From Persicaria tinctoria (Eukaryota > Streptophyta > Magnoliopsida > Caryophyllales > Polygonaceae): a stretch of DNA of 64,000 bases. This document shows positions 12,201-24,511 of this stretch, piece by piece. The notes under the pieces are model-generated. The model saw nothing but the letters and a program-made list of their open reading frames with translations. It was not told where the DNA came from and ran no database searches. Both the position numbers and the translations under genes were made by a program. The stretch is taken from NCBI GenBank assembly GCA_037127255.1, contig JBANSL010000001.1, positions 29,878,501 to 29,942,500 on the forward strand, in the 5' to 3' direction. Numbering within the stretch: position 1 is the first letter of the stretch; each line of letters opens with the position of its first letter.

Positions 12201-12474
12201 CCGAAATTCAGAAGTGAGAAGGGGAGAAAGAGCAAATAGAGGTTGTCCCAAAAGTAAAATATGGATACCCGAAATTCATTCACTCGACCCATTAGATTTA
12301 TAAAACCCAAATAGGATATTGCCATGTTAGTTTTCAAAATTTTATTTAAGTCGAAAATCCGCTTTATGAGTTCTAAAATTCGAGTTAGCGAGTTTTTCGT
12401 TAAATTTCACTTTTAAATTCATTTTGATTTTTTTTTTCCAAAAAAATTAGGATTTAAAAATCCGAGCCTTTACA
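9239..12474 (-). repeat. 3' LTR of the LARD-like element (complete)
   Basis: Complete LTR with ends TGTAAAGG...CGTTACA on the minus strand. It carries a GC-rich block (11140-11900) and an A/C-rich, G-poor block (10240-11000). In a 204-base sample (10588-10791 against 18304-18507) it differs from the other LTR at 2 sites, suggesting a fairly recent insertion. Long open frames in the GC-rich block (for example 11349-11870) exist on both strands and are attributed to composition. Confidence 0.9.
11937..11942 (-). promoter_or_regulatory. TATA box of the LTR promoter
   Basis: TATAAA on the minus strand inside ATTATAAACCC. The equivalent site in the other LTR is TATATA (19653-19658). Its direction fixes the likely transcription direction. 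Confidence 0.5.
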
Positions 12475-15400
12475 TCATCCACCTCTAAAAACAAGTCTCG
12501 TCCCGGAGACTAAAATAATTCTAAGTAGGGGATGAAGTTTAAAATAGGTGAGTCCAAGGATCACGACATCGATCATGTAAGTGCCTCATAAGGGCCCCTA
12601 TGAGATCCTCACGGTATCGTCGTCATGATCATAATATCCCCGATAGGTCGTAGCGAGAGTGTGATACGGGCCCTTACCACATCCCTACCCCGACTTCTCG
12701 ATTATATCATAACTCGAAAAGCATCATGACATCTACACTAGGTCTTAGCAAGCTGTCTATAAGGGCCCCTATAAAATGCATGTATCCACTTCGTGGGGCG
12801 TCATAATGCAAGCTCGGTCAGAAAATTTCAAGAGAGATCTCAATTTGAAAAGGTTTAGTCTCAAAATCATTGAAGTGCTCGATCGCGTTCAATTTCTTAA
12901 AATCCAAGTTAGTCATTTTAAACATTATTCAAAATCCCTTAAACCGATGTTAGCCAAGCAAGTTTCAATCTCATGAGGTGGATTCATCCACCTCTAAGGG
13001 CTAATCCCATATTTCCTTCCTAGGTTCCAAGTTAAAATCACATTTCATCAATTCAGTTCTAGCATCCTAGCAATTCTAGTTCACGACATCATATAACATA
13101 TAACAATCGTATCACGCATTCATAAACATATCATACTCATGTCATGGTAGTCACATGCCATAACAGATCTAGCATAGAATCGCACATATTAGAATTCCTC
13201 ATATCATACCACAAGAGTTGCACATCATATCAGTCAGATAACCACATCATACTTACGCTAACTATCAAGCATCATCACATTAGAGGCAAACCAGTACTTC
13301 CGTACACTAGCATTTCATCAAGTTCATGGGATAACTAGTGTTAGTACTAACAACTCACTATCGCCTAGGGCAATACATCAAGGAATCATCATCGTCTATC
13401 GCATAGAATTCGCACAACACTCGACCCCAAGTAAAGCATACACTAAATCACATCCTCAAGAGAATCTACCTACAACTACCAACAACAACAAGACATGACC
13501 ACTACTCTTTACCTCTTGCATCAAGATCAACCTCACCTAAGTCTACCGACTCAATCCGATACAAGTTCTAATTATCATTGCATCCCGCTAATATACAAAC
13601 TCTCTAGCCTTATAACTATCTGCAATCAACGCCAATTACCCAATCCAACTACTAGGTATCCCAATTCTCATGTCATCAAGCCATCTAAGAACCAGCCCAC
13701 TTCGACATCCCGACCTCAAATCCTACTTGACCACCTAAAACCATATCTTAGAGTTTCCAATCGCACAATTCCCTTATTTCGACAAGCTTAACAACTCGAC
13801 CTACTACCAAGACTCCCTATAGACACATCCTCACACTAGGGGTCCTCTACTAGTCACATCCTCACCTTCTAAGAGAAATCCCATGTCCTCGACTGAACCG
13901 CTATCACGCTCGATCTAGACGCTTCTCAACAATCTCGCTTATTCTTCTTAGATTCTCAATACTTCACCCGACCATCATCTCCCAAGGGCATCTCGAATCA
14001 CTTTCTAACCTGATCATACTTCTCGCACCACTAACCACTCTCACTAACCATCCACCTCTAAGAATCCAACTCATACTGACCATCACACACCTGTCACTCT
14101 CGACTAACTCTAACGCAGAAAACCGTCTAGTGCTAACTCATAACCACGAATCACCGAGTTTCCCAAGTACCGTCATTTCACCAACCTTCTAAAATCCTTC
14201 ATCCTCTAACGTTCCTAATACATTATGCTCTGCTCAACTCCCAATTTCAAGCTCTGAACCTCTCCATCTCAACCTCAATAACACAGTCCTACTAGAAATC
14301 CCAATGACATCCTTGCCTAGCTGCCAACCTTTCCTCGAAGACTCATCTCACATCCTCAAATACCACAATAACCTCCACTCCTAAATTCCGATTCATTCCC
14401 TATGCTAAAATTCTCCAACAACGCAGCTAGAAATTTCTTCACTCACGAATTCTTCAAGCACTACCAATCCCATCTAACAATCCCCAAATACTCGTCACAC
14501 GTACGTCCCTGATATGAACAACCTAATATCCAAGATCGATAATTTCCTAAGCAGCCTCATGCTATTCTTCCTTAGCGATTTCTTCCCCTCATCCTTTACC
14601 AAGATCACTCCCAATCACCGCACATACCACCTAGTCCCAAATTCCTACGATTCCTTAGACATTCCCTTAACCGATCATCCACAATGCCGCCCACGATTCG
14701 CTCCTAGACTATTCAGATACTCTCTCTTGGCACACTAACCTGTCTATCGACACATCTCCTCAAGAATCCTTCCGATCCACTCTTAACTCACCTATCCACC
14801 TCTAGGACTACACTACCCGCAACTGCTATTTCCCCACACTAACTCTAATGAAGACCTCTTCCTCGGAATCTTACCACACTAATCCCACTCACTCGGCCCT
14901 ACCTAAGCTGACGCGTTTTCCCTGCACCTCATCTCACACAACCCATGACTCAACTCGAAGATCTCAATCTACCTATCACTTCCCGATCTAGCTTACAGAA
15001 GAACCTCACGACTCATATTCAAGAGAGAAATGACATCAACCATATATACCCTACATCTTACTTACTAGCACATCAATATACTAGAGCATCAAAGCATATC
15101 ATCACAGGCACAAGTCAGTCAGGCAATCATTAAATACCATTTCAGCACATTAGTCATTACACCTCCAATTATGTCAGTTCTAGGCCTAGCGCACAACATC
15201 AATTCCAAATAATAGGAGAATCCGTGGTTTGAATTAAGAATGCTCTACCTCGGGTAAGTTGGGAGAATCCTGCTCACGACTGCCGTTCTTTGAAGCATAT
15301 CCGTCCTTTTTGCCATCGGTGATGTCGTCCTTGAAGTCTATGGGTCATGGACCCACCACGCTTCCATTGCGCCGTTCCGGTGCCACTTGGTCATCAGCTC

Positions 15401-17234
15401 TTCCTTTTGCGTCAACGTTCATCGGGGGATTGCAAGGGTTAGAAGTTACGGAGATAGGGGAGGGACCAGGGCAGACGACACACACCCTCAAGGATTTCAC
15501 ACATGCACCAGGACTTGGGACAGCGAGACCAAGATAGAATCCCCACCCGAGGATTACAATGATGTCCTTAGGATACTTTATGAGGTTATAATTATGACAC
15601 GCATACACATAATACTCATGAATATCATCACATCATTCCACACTAGCATGCATGTACCTATCTCAAGGGATAACGATCTATACATTCATAACATATTCAT
15701 ATAATCAACTTTTCATGCACGCGGAACAAGATGGAAACCTATCGTCTCATTCACTAATCATGCTCGATATATATTAAGACCATATATGCACAAACCGACA
15801 ATAGACATATACAGGATGAGTTATGTACGACATAACGGGCATTATAGAATGTCATAGATATGATTCATCACTCATTTTAGGAACACACATAAGCAAATTG
15901 AGACAATGTGAAGTCAATTATGGGAATGTTGAGATGCACCCTAATAATCATGCTAGAGAATAGGGTAAGGTCATATGGGCATAGTAACTATCACATAAAA
16001 TACAACCATGTTCATATAACAAAATAAGATGACACACAATCATGCGAGGGACTATGATTAGAAGGCATACGTCCTACTTGGTACTAAAAAAAACACTCAT
16101 TAAGCATGTACACAGTCAACGAGGTTCAATTGGATTAACTTAGCATGCTAAGAATTTATTTCATGTGTTAATCATTCAACGAGGATTGACCACACTATCA
16201 TAGACCTAATTCAAGGGAGAGCAACAATTATGGAAATTCATACATGCGACACATATACTCATTCACAATTGGAATCATGCAAGATATCAAACAAGTCATG
16301 CTGAAATATATCAATGCCTTATGTCACGCAATTAGAAGGAGGGTTACTATTATAATCGGACAGAATTCTCCAAAGGCAATCACCGACTCATTACCCCGTT
16401 TCCCGTGGGACGCTAGTATGACTCGCTCGGTAGGACACAAGGACATTCACGCTGTTTCCGAGAGGTGAGAGTAGAATTCGCGTTTAGACTCTTGTGGAAA
16501 GAAGACATGGTAGACCATTACGAAGATCAAAGGGGATGACTCCATAAGAAAACTCACTCCTAACCCGAAACTACTTAAGTCATCACTTTCACTAACATAC
16601 TCAGGTAGCCCTTACATCCGACACGACTTTCGAAGGTAACTAGTTGACCAACCCCAATTTCCCGTGGGAGATACCAATCTCGGGTATGAGACTCGATAGA
16701 AGCGTAGATGGTGGGACATCAGCAGAACTCGAAACAGGGAGAGAAGACGCTCCTTGACCCTTGCTACCATGCATAGATGCTTTGGTGGGACACGTGATAG
16801 AGTTAGAATCGTCAGAGGTTTGAATTATGGAAGAGCTATTCCGACAGGACAGGAATTTCAATGACATAAGAACGAGGTATTCTCCCTCTATCTCGTTTGC
16901 ACAGTTATTCAATACATGATTCAAGTCAAAGCATACTGATTAGTTCTTTATCCTAAGCATAATAGCACTCAGTATGGAAGTAATCAACAGGATTAATATG
17001 ATCCCCTTCGAGGAGGATCGCCCTCGGGCCCAGTTTGATATAATGCATATAATCACATAAACGATCTATGTCGTCCTTCGAGGGACGAATGACCGGAGGG
17101 GCAAATACCTCACGGCCCCCTAGCCCAAGCTACTCCAACCCTCGGGCTCCTTGGAGTCTTCAAACCCCATCTGTAAAAGAAGCTAGGATTTTGCCTACCC
17201 GTTCCCAACTACATCCTATAGGGATGGTCTAGCG
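12475..17234 (-). mobile_element. Non-coding interior of the LARD-like element
   Basis: 4.76 kb without zinc knuckle, protease, RT, RNase H, integrase or chromodomain motif in any frame I could read. From about 13050 to 15250 the plus strand is strikingly G-poor and rich in A and C, so the presumed transcript would be rich in T and G. The minus-strand sequence next to the left LTR (12475-12520) keeps a gypsy-style 3' end and polypurine-like tract. The primer-binding site expected next to the right LTR is missing. Small frames such as 13495-13791 and 16640-16924 show no family resemblance. Confidence 0.7.
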
Positions 17235-20201
17235 CCATTCAAATTCGAGCCGTAATTAAATTGTTCAAGTTGGAATCTCAACTCTCTCTTTCCGCCATGT
17301 TAGACCCAGTGGTCATGGACTCAAATCAGCATCAGCAGTATTAAGCATAACGGATACCTAAAAAATTTGATATGGGGCGGGATCAGATCGATGCCCACTT
17401 TAGCTCTACATCCCAACCCTAAGCACACATATACGCTATACCTAATAAAGATGCTTCTAGATGCATGGCGGGATATTAACACACTAACATGCTCCTAAGA
17501 TCAAGTGCATAATAATAATAAGGCCTTAACACATAATACCAAGTGGTATATCCCTCTCCTACCTCCACCCCCTTCCGATAGGGCGGAGACTGGCCACCTC
17601 GTGAATGCATTCCATCATAATCGGGCGGCACGCATGCCTAACCCGCTCCGCAATAAAGCCCGCAGGCATCTCATAATATAAGGAAGTTCATGACTCGATT
17701 GACTCAGGACGAGACCCGATGAGACTAGGTCGTCCTATAACCCTAGCAATGACTCTAGTTACTTCACAGATAACGGTCGTTCTGTTTACATACATATAAA
17801 GAAATAGAATGCTCAACGGTCGATGAAACCTAGCATGTTACTACATGGCATGCTGATCATGAATGCAAGCACCTAGTATATCATGCACCTAAAGCAGGGA
17901 ATAGCTCTATTCAATCTGAGTAAGCTCCGAAGAGACTTACCTGGCGGTGCAGAACAGCAAGGCAAGCATTACGATAGATTAAAGATCACCTAGATACATA
18001 TAAGAACACATATATAAGTCTACGTCTCATAATCCAAGCACTCAAGCATATCATTCAACGAGAATAGTAACCATATCGCAATCATCGTTCCGTCAAGTTC
18101 AACCATTCATCATATTACAACATTCCACAAGACCATATCATTCTCATCATTCCATTCAGCCGCATTCAGGTATTCTCCACAACATATCCGCAATAGTAAT
18201 CTGCATATCACATATACCAAGTTCATCATATTCAGCATATCTCGAAAGCATAAATTAACGATACACAAGTCTAACACTTTATCAGGTCACTATTCAATCA
18301 ATTATGCCATTAGCACACACCAATCATGATATTAGTCAACCATTCACATCAATCATGCTAGTTAGTCACCGATCACATAATTCCCGAGTTAGTCCCGAAA
18401 CCGCTTTAAAATCCGAATCAACTAGTTATAAATTCCGACTCTTGAAAACACTCATCAATTCCTCTTTCAATTCAAGTCCGATAATTTATCTTTTCAAATC
18501 ACCATAATATTACATCTTTAATCTCAAAATAACATTTTATATTTTAAATCTCAATTAACATCATATAATATTTTAAATACCATTTATTAAGCACATTCAT
18601 AAAATATTTTCAAATCCTTTAAATAATCCAACCATTTTTATTTAATAAAATCAGTCATTTCTAATTTACCAAACCGACCCCTAAATCGAATTCAATGGAA
18701 GAATGGACCAAATACATCTCCTAATTAAAACCCAACATCTAGCCCAGAAAAATTAGGCCCAAAGTTCCCTCTTTTTAGAACAATGAACCCGGCCCAAAAA
18801 TTAGGCCCAAAGGCCATTTCTCATTCTCCCTATTCATCTGTCCGATAGGAGAGTTTTTAAAAAAAAGGAGGGGGCCCCAGCTGACTGGACTGGTGACGGG
18901 GCAAGTGGGAGCGGGACCCACAGAGTCTTCTTCCCCATTTTGCTGTTCGAAAACAAGCAGAACGGAGGGAGCACCACTATTCAAAACCGAAGGGGAAGAA
19001 GAAAGAGGAGGCCGGCGGTGATGGAGCTGGACTCCGGCCACTCGACTCGACTACTCCGACGCACTCACACACTGGACAAGCAAGGAATAAAATAAGGAGG
19101 AAAGGGAGAAGGCTCACTGAGGGGTCTCGACACTTCGCCGGGGAATCTTCGTCGGAACTCGATTCGGCTTCGTCGGAGACGGAATGGTCCTAGAACGAGG
19201 GCAGAGGTATTAAAGTCGGAACCTTTACTGGGTTTCTGATCGAAAAGAGAAGAGGGCTTACCCGGGTTCTCGGAAAATAGGGAAAGGGGTGCTGGAGGAA
19301 GGCGTCGGCACCGGCGCTGGGATCCTGGGCGGCTCATCCCCACTTCGGCGCCGCCTGGCGGTGTCTCTAGACGTCGGGGAAGGCGCTCGGGATGCAGGCT
19401 GCTCGTTGGGAGAGCGAAGTCCGGGTGCTGGCGCAACTCGAAGGGAATGGAGGTGGCCGGTGGGTGTGCGTTTGGACTGGTTTCGAAAAGAAAAACAGGG
19501 GGATGGGGAGCTCTGCTACTCGGCGAAACAAAGGAGGTGGAGCTGGTGGCCGTCGGGCGTCGTCGGAGCTCGGAGAAACGAGGCAAGAGGAGGTGTGTTT
19601 GGATGCGTGTGGTGGCGGCAAGGTTAAGGAGAAAGGGGGGAGCTTTTGTGGGTATATAATGGAAAAGGGCAATACAATGTGGGTAATTGTGTGTACTGGG
19701 GAGAGAGTGCAGAGAGAGAGAGAGAGAGAGAGAGGATGAAAGGGAAATTGGGTGTCTAAACAAAATGAAATTAGAGATTGGGTTCAGAGTGAAGTGGGGG
19801 CTGATTGGGAAAAGCTTGTTTGGCAGCTTGCTAAAGATGGAGGGTCAACATCTGAGAGAGGAAAAAGGAAAAGGTAGATATTACACTAATTTGGGGATGG
19901 AACAAGCTGGAAGGTTGATTGTTTTGCCGAAATTCAGAAGTGAGAAGGGGAGAAAGAGCAAATAGAGGTAGTCCCAAAAGTAAAATATGGATACCCGAAA
20001 TTCATTCACTCGACCCATTAGATTTATAAAACCCGAATAGGATATTGCCATGTTAGTTTTCAAAATTTTATTTAAGTCGAAAATCCGCTTTATGAGTTCT
20101 AAAATTCGAGTTAGCGAGTTTTTCGTTAAATTTCACTTTTAAATTCATTTTGATTTTTTTTTTTCCAAAAAAATTAGGATTTAAAAATCTGAGCCTTTAC
20201 A
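17235..20201 (-). repeat. 5' LTR of the LARD-like element, U5 end deleted
   Basis: Homology to the left LTR begins abruptly at 17235 (matching 9519) and runs to the end. The last 280 bases of the LTR in minus-strand sense, plus the adjoining primer site, are absent. The AG microsatellite near 19710-19735 is longer than its left counterpart (11995-12010). A 232-codon open frame on the minus strand (19065-19763) is interrupted in the other LTR and is not taken as a gene. Confidence 0.88.
19653..19658 (-). promoter_or_regulatory. TATA box of the LTR promoter (5' LTR)
   Basis: TATATA on the minus strand within ATTATATACCC, at the homologous position to 11937-11942. In a complete element this copy would drive transcription of the interior. 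Confidence 0.5.
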
Positions 20202-21204
20202 CTCTGAGTTGTGTTGGCATGCCTAAAGATCGGACGAACGGGACATGGAATGCATCAGGACTCCGAGGATGAATATTCTATATAGAATGGGGAAGTTTCT
20301 AATTAGTTCATACCCTCAAGTGGTATCTGACACGGAAATCCGATCTCTCCTTGCCTATTTATTTTATGTATGGAAATATTGGGGCACATAATTACGGTGA
20401 CGCTTTATAATAGGGAATGGAAAGTGATCATGATCGCCAGGGACAATCCCAAAACGTCACATCTCTTCTTCGCCGACGACAACCTACTGTTTACTGAAAC
20501 CTCCATCTTATAGGTGAAGGTGATCAAGAAATGCATCGACCAATTCCGTTGTCACTTGGGGCTTAGAATTAGCCTGAATAAGTCGAAAGTGTTTGTCTCC
20601 CGGAATGTTAATGCGGCGCTTAAGGAGAAAATCAAAAGCAGCTGACGGTATTGAGGTGACCGGTGATCTTGGGCATTATTTGGGGGTTCCTAGTTATCCT
20701 CCATAAAAGAGTCACTAAGGCTACTTTCGTGCCTATCCTCGAGAAGTTCACTGTCAAACTGATGGGCTAGAAGGCAAACCTCTTGAGCTTCGCCGATAGG
20801 GTGACGCTCGTCCACTTTGTGCTCATTGCGCTCCCAGTTTACTCTATCTCCACAATGATCCTTCCTGAAATTGTGTGCAAGCAAATGGACAAGTGTTGTG
20901 GGAGATTTTTATGGGGCTTAATCCCGGACAAGAGATGTATGCATAAGGTCACATGGAATGAGATTACCAAACCGAAAGCTTTGGGAGGCTTGGGATTAAG
21001 CGGATGGTTGAGAGCAACATTTCGCTTGTGGCCAAGTTGAGCTGGAGACTTCTAAGCTACGAGGAGGGGACTTGGAGAGATATTTTGTTCAGAATGTACG
21101 TGAATAAAGAGCATGTGAAGTGTGCTGGTGCCTTTCTTGTTTGGAAAAGCATCACCAAAGCCATGGATGTATGCCTTTTAGGAGATCTCATAGCCCAACC
21201 ATAA
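20202..21204 (+). pseudogene. L1 LINE ORF2 (reverse transcriptase), right half
   Basis: Continues the frame order of 8293-9238 after the inserted element. First comes HGNPISPCLFILCMEILGHI, then LFFADDNLLF with the FADD catalytic motif at 20469-20480. Next is the C-terminal RT region (FADRVTLVHFVLIALPVYSI, FLWGLIPDKRCMHKVTWNEI, ALGGLGL) and the start of the post-RT domain (LVAKLSWRLLSYEEGTW). Several stops and shifts make it a pseudogene. The C-terminal zinc-binding domain and poly-A tail are missing after about 21204. Confidence 0.88.
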
Positions 21205-21768
21205 TACCCGAACAAGTATCAATATTTCTTGCATAGTTTACCAACCATCATCCTATAGAATATCTTAAAACTCCAAAGACTAATGCAAGCCTCCTAGCGC
21301 CTTGCACCGAGCCATCGATAATGCCAAGATATCCTACATATACAAGGGCGGAGCTAGGGAGAGGGGCCTAGGGGTCACGTGCCCCCCTTCTCATTTGACG
21401 AATTACCTAGATGTATTTGTAACATGCACCCCAGTCCCACATCAGATATCATAGGGATGTTGTGAGGGATTTATAAGTGAGTCAAGCTCGAGCTACTCGG
21501 ATCATATAACAACCCTAAAATTAGCTTAATGTTTACTGTATTCCGTTTTATATCCTTATTTAGGTAAAAAAAATCGGATATTTTATTTTTTTACACGGTA
21601 AAAAAATGATAGCGTTTTATTATAAATCGATGATATTTAATATTAAAATAACATCATTTATTATTATATTATATAAAAAAAATTATGCCAATTTATTTAA
21701 TTAAACAATATTGCACTCCCTTCCAAAATTTTAGGGGTTCGCCAATATACATTTAACATGTAAGGGCA
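21205..21768. other. No gene seen; AT-rich repeat remnant
   Basis: Contains GGGCGGAGCTAGGGAGAGGG near 21350 and TTTTAGGGGTTCGCC near 21730 around an AT-rich core. This could be a decayed DNA-transposon fragment; boundaries are unclear. No coding. Confidence 0.3.
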
Positions 21769-22079
21769 TCTCCAACAGTTTCTCCATTTTGGAAAATTTG
21801 GAGTTTTTAGAGAATTTTAAGGTATTTTTGGTCCAACAGATTCTTCATCACATTCTCTAAAATGGAAAAGCAACAGAAAAATAAATAAACGATTCCCCAA
21901 ATCTGCAGCATTCTCCAAACTATATGATTCTCTAAATCTTCTAGATGGGAAGTTGTTAAAATCAAAGGAAAAATAGTTTAAATAATATATATTATGTTTC
22001 TCTATTTTAGAGAAATTTTAGGGAAGAAATTGGAGATATACAGCCAGAATTCGAAATATCTAATATCTAATATCTAATA
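21769..22079. mobile_element. MITE fragment with GGGCATCTCCAACAG end
   Basis: Starts with a terminal sequence typical of small plant MITEs (GGGCATCTCCAACAG), followed by repeated TTCTCTAAA/TTTGGAGAA words. A partner end, the complement of CCAACAGCC...CATGCTC near 22858-22882, lies inside the Helitron, so the two insertions overlap and the element is no longer intact. Similar words occur at 54630-54840. Confidence 0.4.
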
Positions 22080-23353
22080 TCTAATATAATACTAAAACAG
22101 TTGCTTCTCAAACCACGTGGCAAACTTTCCTTAACTATAGACTTACGTGGCGATTTCATATTAAACCTGACCCACTTTCAATTTAAACGAAAATTAATTA
22201 ATGCTTCTATTTTTAATTTATTTATTTTTCAATTAATGTATTTTCTTTTTCATGTTTTGATATTGTTACCATAATTTTCTAACAAACAAATTTTTACTTT
22301 ATTAATTTAATTTTTGTTAGAACTTAATTAAATCGGACTTTTGAAAAAAGTTATATTTTGGTTATTATAGATAACATAGCAATAGTATATAGTTGTTGAC
22401 TATTTATATATAAGGATACTATACTAGCACATTTGAGTACCTGGTAGGCTATCTAAAATTCCTAATAATTTCGGACCAATATTTAATCAGTTGTAATAGA
22501 AATAATTATTGCATTTTGATCTTTCATTGATATTTTAATCTTTTATGCCATTGTCTTTTTTTTTCATATTTCGTTTATTTATCATATTGTAAATGCAATA
22601 ATATAATTCTTTTTATTAACTTTATTTATCAAGTTATTATCTAAAAATGTATTTCTTTAACAATTATATAATAAAAGCTTCATTTTTTGTTAGTATTTTC
22701 TAATAATCTTAACAAAGGTAGCAATCACAACTGATTCTTCATCTTAAGTTTTTGGAGAATATTGGAGAAAAAAAGAAGACCATTTCCTTTTTTTTTTGGT
22801 AATTAATAGAGATCATTTCCTAAATTTGAAAAAAAAAAAACTCTATATATTTTTTGTCCAACAGCCACCAGACATGCTCACATAATTATAAGCCAATGAA
22901 GGCTTGAGCACCCACTAATTACACATAGTGTGTAAAATGAGATTTGAACCATTGACCTCTTGGCTCTTGCAAGTGTTTCTTAATATGTAATACATTTATT
23001 TTACCGGTTTTTTTAAAAAATTAATAAAGGTACATCCAAAATCAAAATTGTGCATCGACGCCTTGAATTCTTCAAGGTGATGGATTATTAAAGTTGTCGT
23101 GATTTATACATCACACTTTTAATTATTTATCGAAGATGTGGATCGAGTGAAACTAGTTTAGTATATTTATCATTTGGATGTTTGGATTTGATTTATTCTT
23201 ATGATGATTGATATTTCTTTGGTTGGATGAATGTCACATAGTACAATCAAAATAATTAAAATTTAAGTTGTTTAGTCGTTAGTAATTATGTGTCATTACA
23301 ACAATATAATATATTTTACAAATCTCATGCGTAACGCACGGGTATTGTGCTAG
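22080..23353 (+). mobile_element. Non-autonomous Helitron
   Basis: 1274 bp starting TCTAATATAATACTAAA and ending CTAG, inserted between A (22079) and T (23354) as Helitrons do. Eleven bases before the CTAG end is a hairpin TGCG-TAA-CGCA (23328-23338), the expected 3' terminator. There is no Rep/helicase coding, so it must have been moved in trans. A TCTAATA-type tandem repeat (about 22056-22085) precedes the start. Confidence 0.75.
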
Positions 23354-24120
23354 TTATAATACTAAAGGAAAAGTCCTCTAAGCCATGTGGCGTCTTCTAC
23401 TTTAGTATATGAATAATTAGGTATTTTTCTATATTTAAATAATTTATTTTATTTTATTTTATTATTTTTTTTTATAAGGAAATAATTAGAGGGTCGGACA
23501 GACCCGATACCTCGATAGGCCGATAAAGTCGGCAGATGACGAACCGTCAATACAACAATAAAAAGAAACAGAATAAAGGTGCAATACAAACGGTGGGAAA
23601 CACACAAATGCGATCGAACACGCGAACCTAACCTGGAAATGTTGGGGACAACATAGACTAAGGTCGACGCCAAGCACCTCCACGTAGTGACACCGCTGGC
23701 TAGTGGTACATCAGGAGTCATGTGGGCAATGAAGACGAACCTCTAAGGAAATTTCCGTAACACGGAGTCGCCTCGATACACATCGCCTCGACCCCAGCCA
23801 AACCCGACACCGGACGCCAGAGCCCCAACTCGGGAGAGAAACGCCACGAACAACCAGACTCGCAACTAAGAACCACCTATGTAAGACGCACCAAAATACC
23901 CTTTCGTGATTTAATCAAGCCATTTCGGGATTTAGATACAACCCTTTCGGGTGTTGTTTTATTTTGATTTTTTTTAAGCGGTTAGCCTCGGGCCCAAGAG
24001 AAAACCTTGGGCCCAAAGCATGGACTTTTCGGGCCAAAAGCAACATCCCCGGGCCCAAGGAAAACAACGAGCCCCAAGAAGCAGGATGGAAACTACGGAA
24101 CTGTAGAGCCTCTCTTCCAC
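23354..24120. other. No gene seen; second Helitron-like 5' end and a GC-rich stretch
   Basis: Directly after the Helitron, 23356-23395 again reads TATAATACTAAAGG... and a CATGTGGCG box, like the Helitron 5' end (TATAATACTAAAACAG...CACGTGGC). This suggests a second, headless copy in tandem; no matching 3' hairpin was found. A GC-richer block at 23490-24110 has no supported frame; the minus-strand frame 23449-23721 lacks a recognisable motif. Confidence 0.35.
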
Positions 24121-24511
24121 CAAAATTACTTATTTAAATACTTAATTAATTCATTCTTTCCCTAAATCTTAACGAATTGATTTTCTTTTTAATTTTTTTT
24201 AATAATTTCATTAAAATTATTTTTTGAATTGGGTATGATTGCAATTTTGAATTTGAATAACAATTCGGATAAACTTACATAACTAACAAAATCTAAATCA
24301 GATCTCTTCAATTATTATTTATTATAAATCAAATTACTTATTTAAATACATAATTAATTAATTTTTTTCCCTAAATCTTAACCAATTGATTTTATTTTAA
24401 AATTTATTTTTATTAATTTCATTTTGAATTGGATATGATTGCAATTTTAAATTTTAATAAAATTTCAGATAAACTCAAATAACTAACAAAATCTATGTTG
24501 GATCTCTTCAA
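24121..24511. repeat. Tandem duplication of about 190 bp, AT-rich
   Basis: 24121-24313 and 24330-24511 are diverged direct copies (shared ATTACTTATTTAAATA, CCCTAAATCTTAAC, GATATGATTGCAATTTT-like blocks and a final GATCTCTTCAAT). A further short repeat of ATCTTGTCACCGATCTAATT occurs near 24642 and 24751. Confidence 0.7.

Larger units (their letters stand above)
9239..20201 (-). mobile_element. Large LARD-like LTR retrotransposon inserted in the LINE
   Basis: 10,963 bp flanked by the 5-bp duplication CTCTG (9234-9238 and 20202-20206). Ends are TGTAACGG...CCTTTACA. The two LTRs are 3236 bp (left) and 2967 bp (right, lacking about 280 bp). Orientation is taken as minus for two reasons. First, TATA boxes lie on that strand in both LTRs. 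Second, the minus-strand sequence before the left LTR reads GGGACGAGACTTG...AGAGGTGGATGA, like the 3' end of gypsy coding regions plus polypurine tract. The interior has no recognisable gag or pol. Size and lack of coding match LARDs; relation to a Del/Tekay-type gypsy is inference. Confidence 0.85.

Noticed and set aside
11349..12239. Overlapping long frames on both strands
   Set aside because: Same LTR block as above; frames on both strands at once and no domain.
19065..19763. 232-codon open frame on the minus strand
   Set aside because: It lies in the GC-rich block of an LTR; the other LTR breaks it into several frames, and the product is a low-complexity Pro/Ser/Arg sequence. Composition explains it.
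22920..22970. B-box-like GGTTCAAATC on the minus strand as a second SINE
   Set aside because: No A box at the right distance, no A-rich tail and no target duplication.
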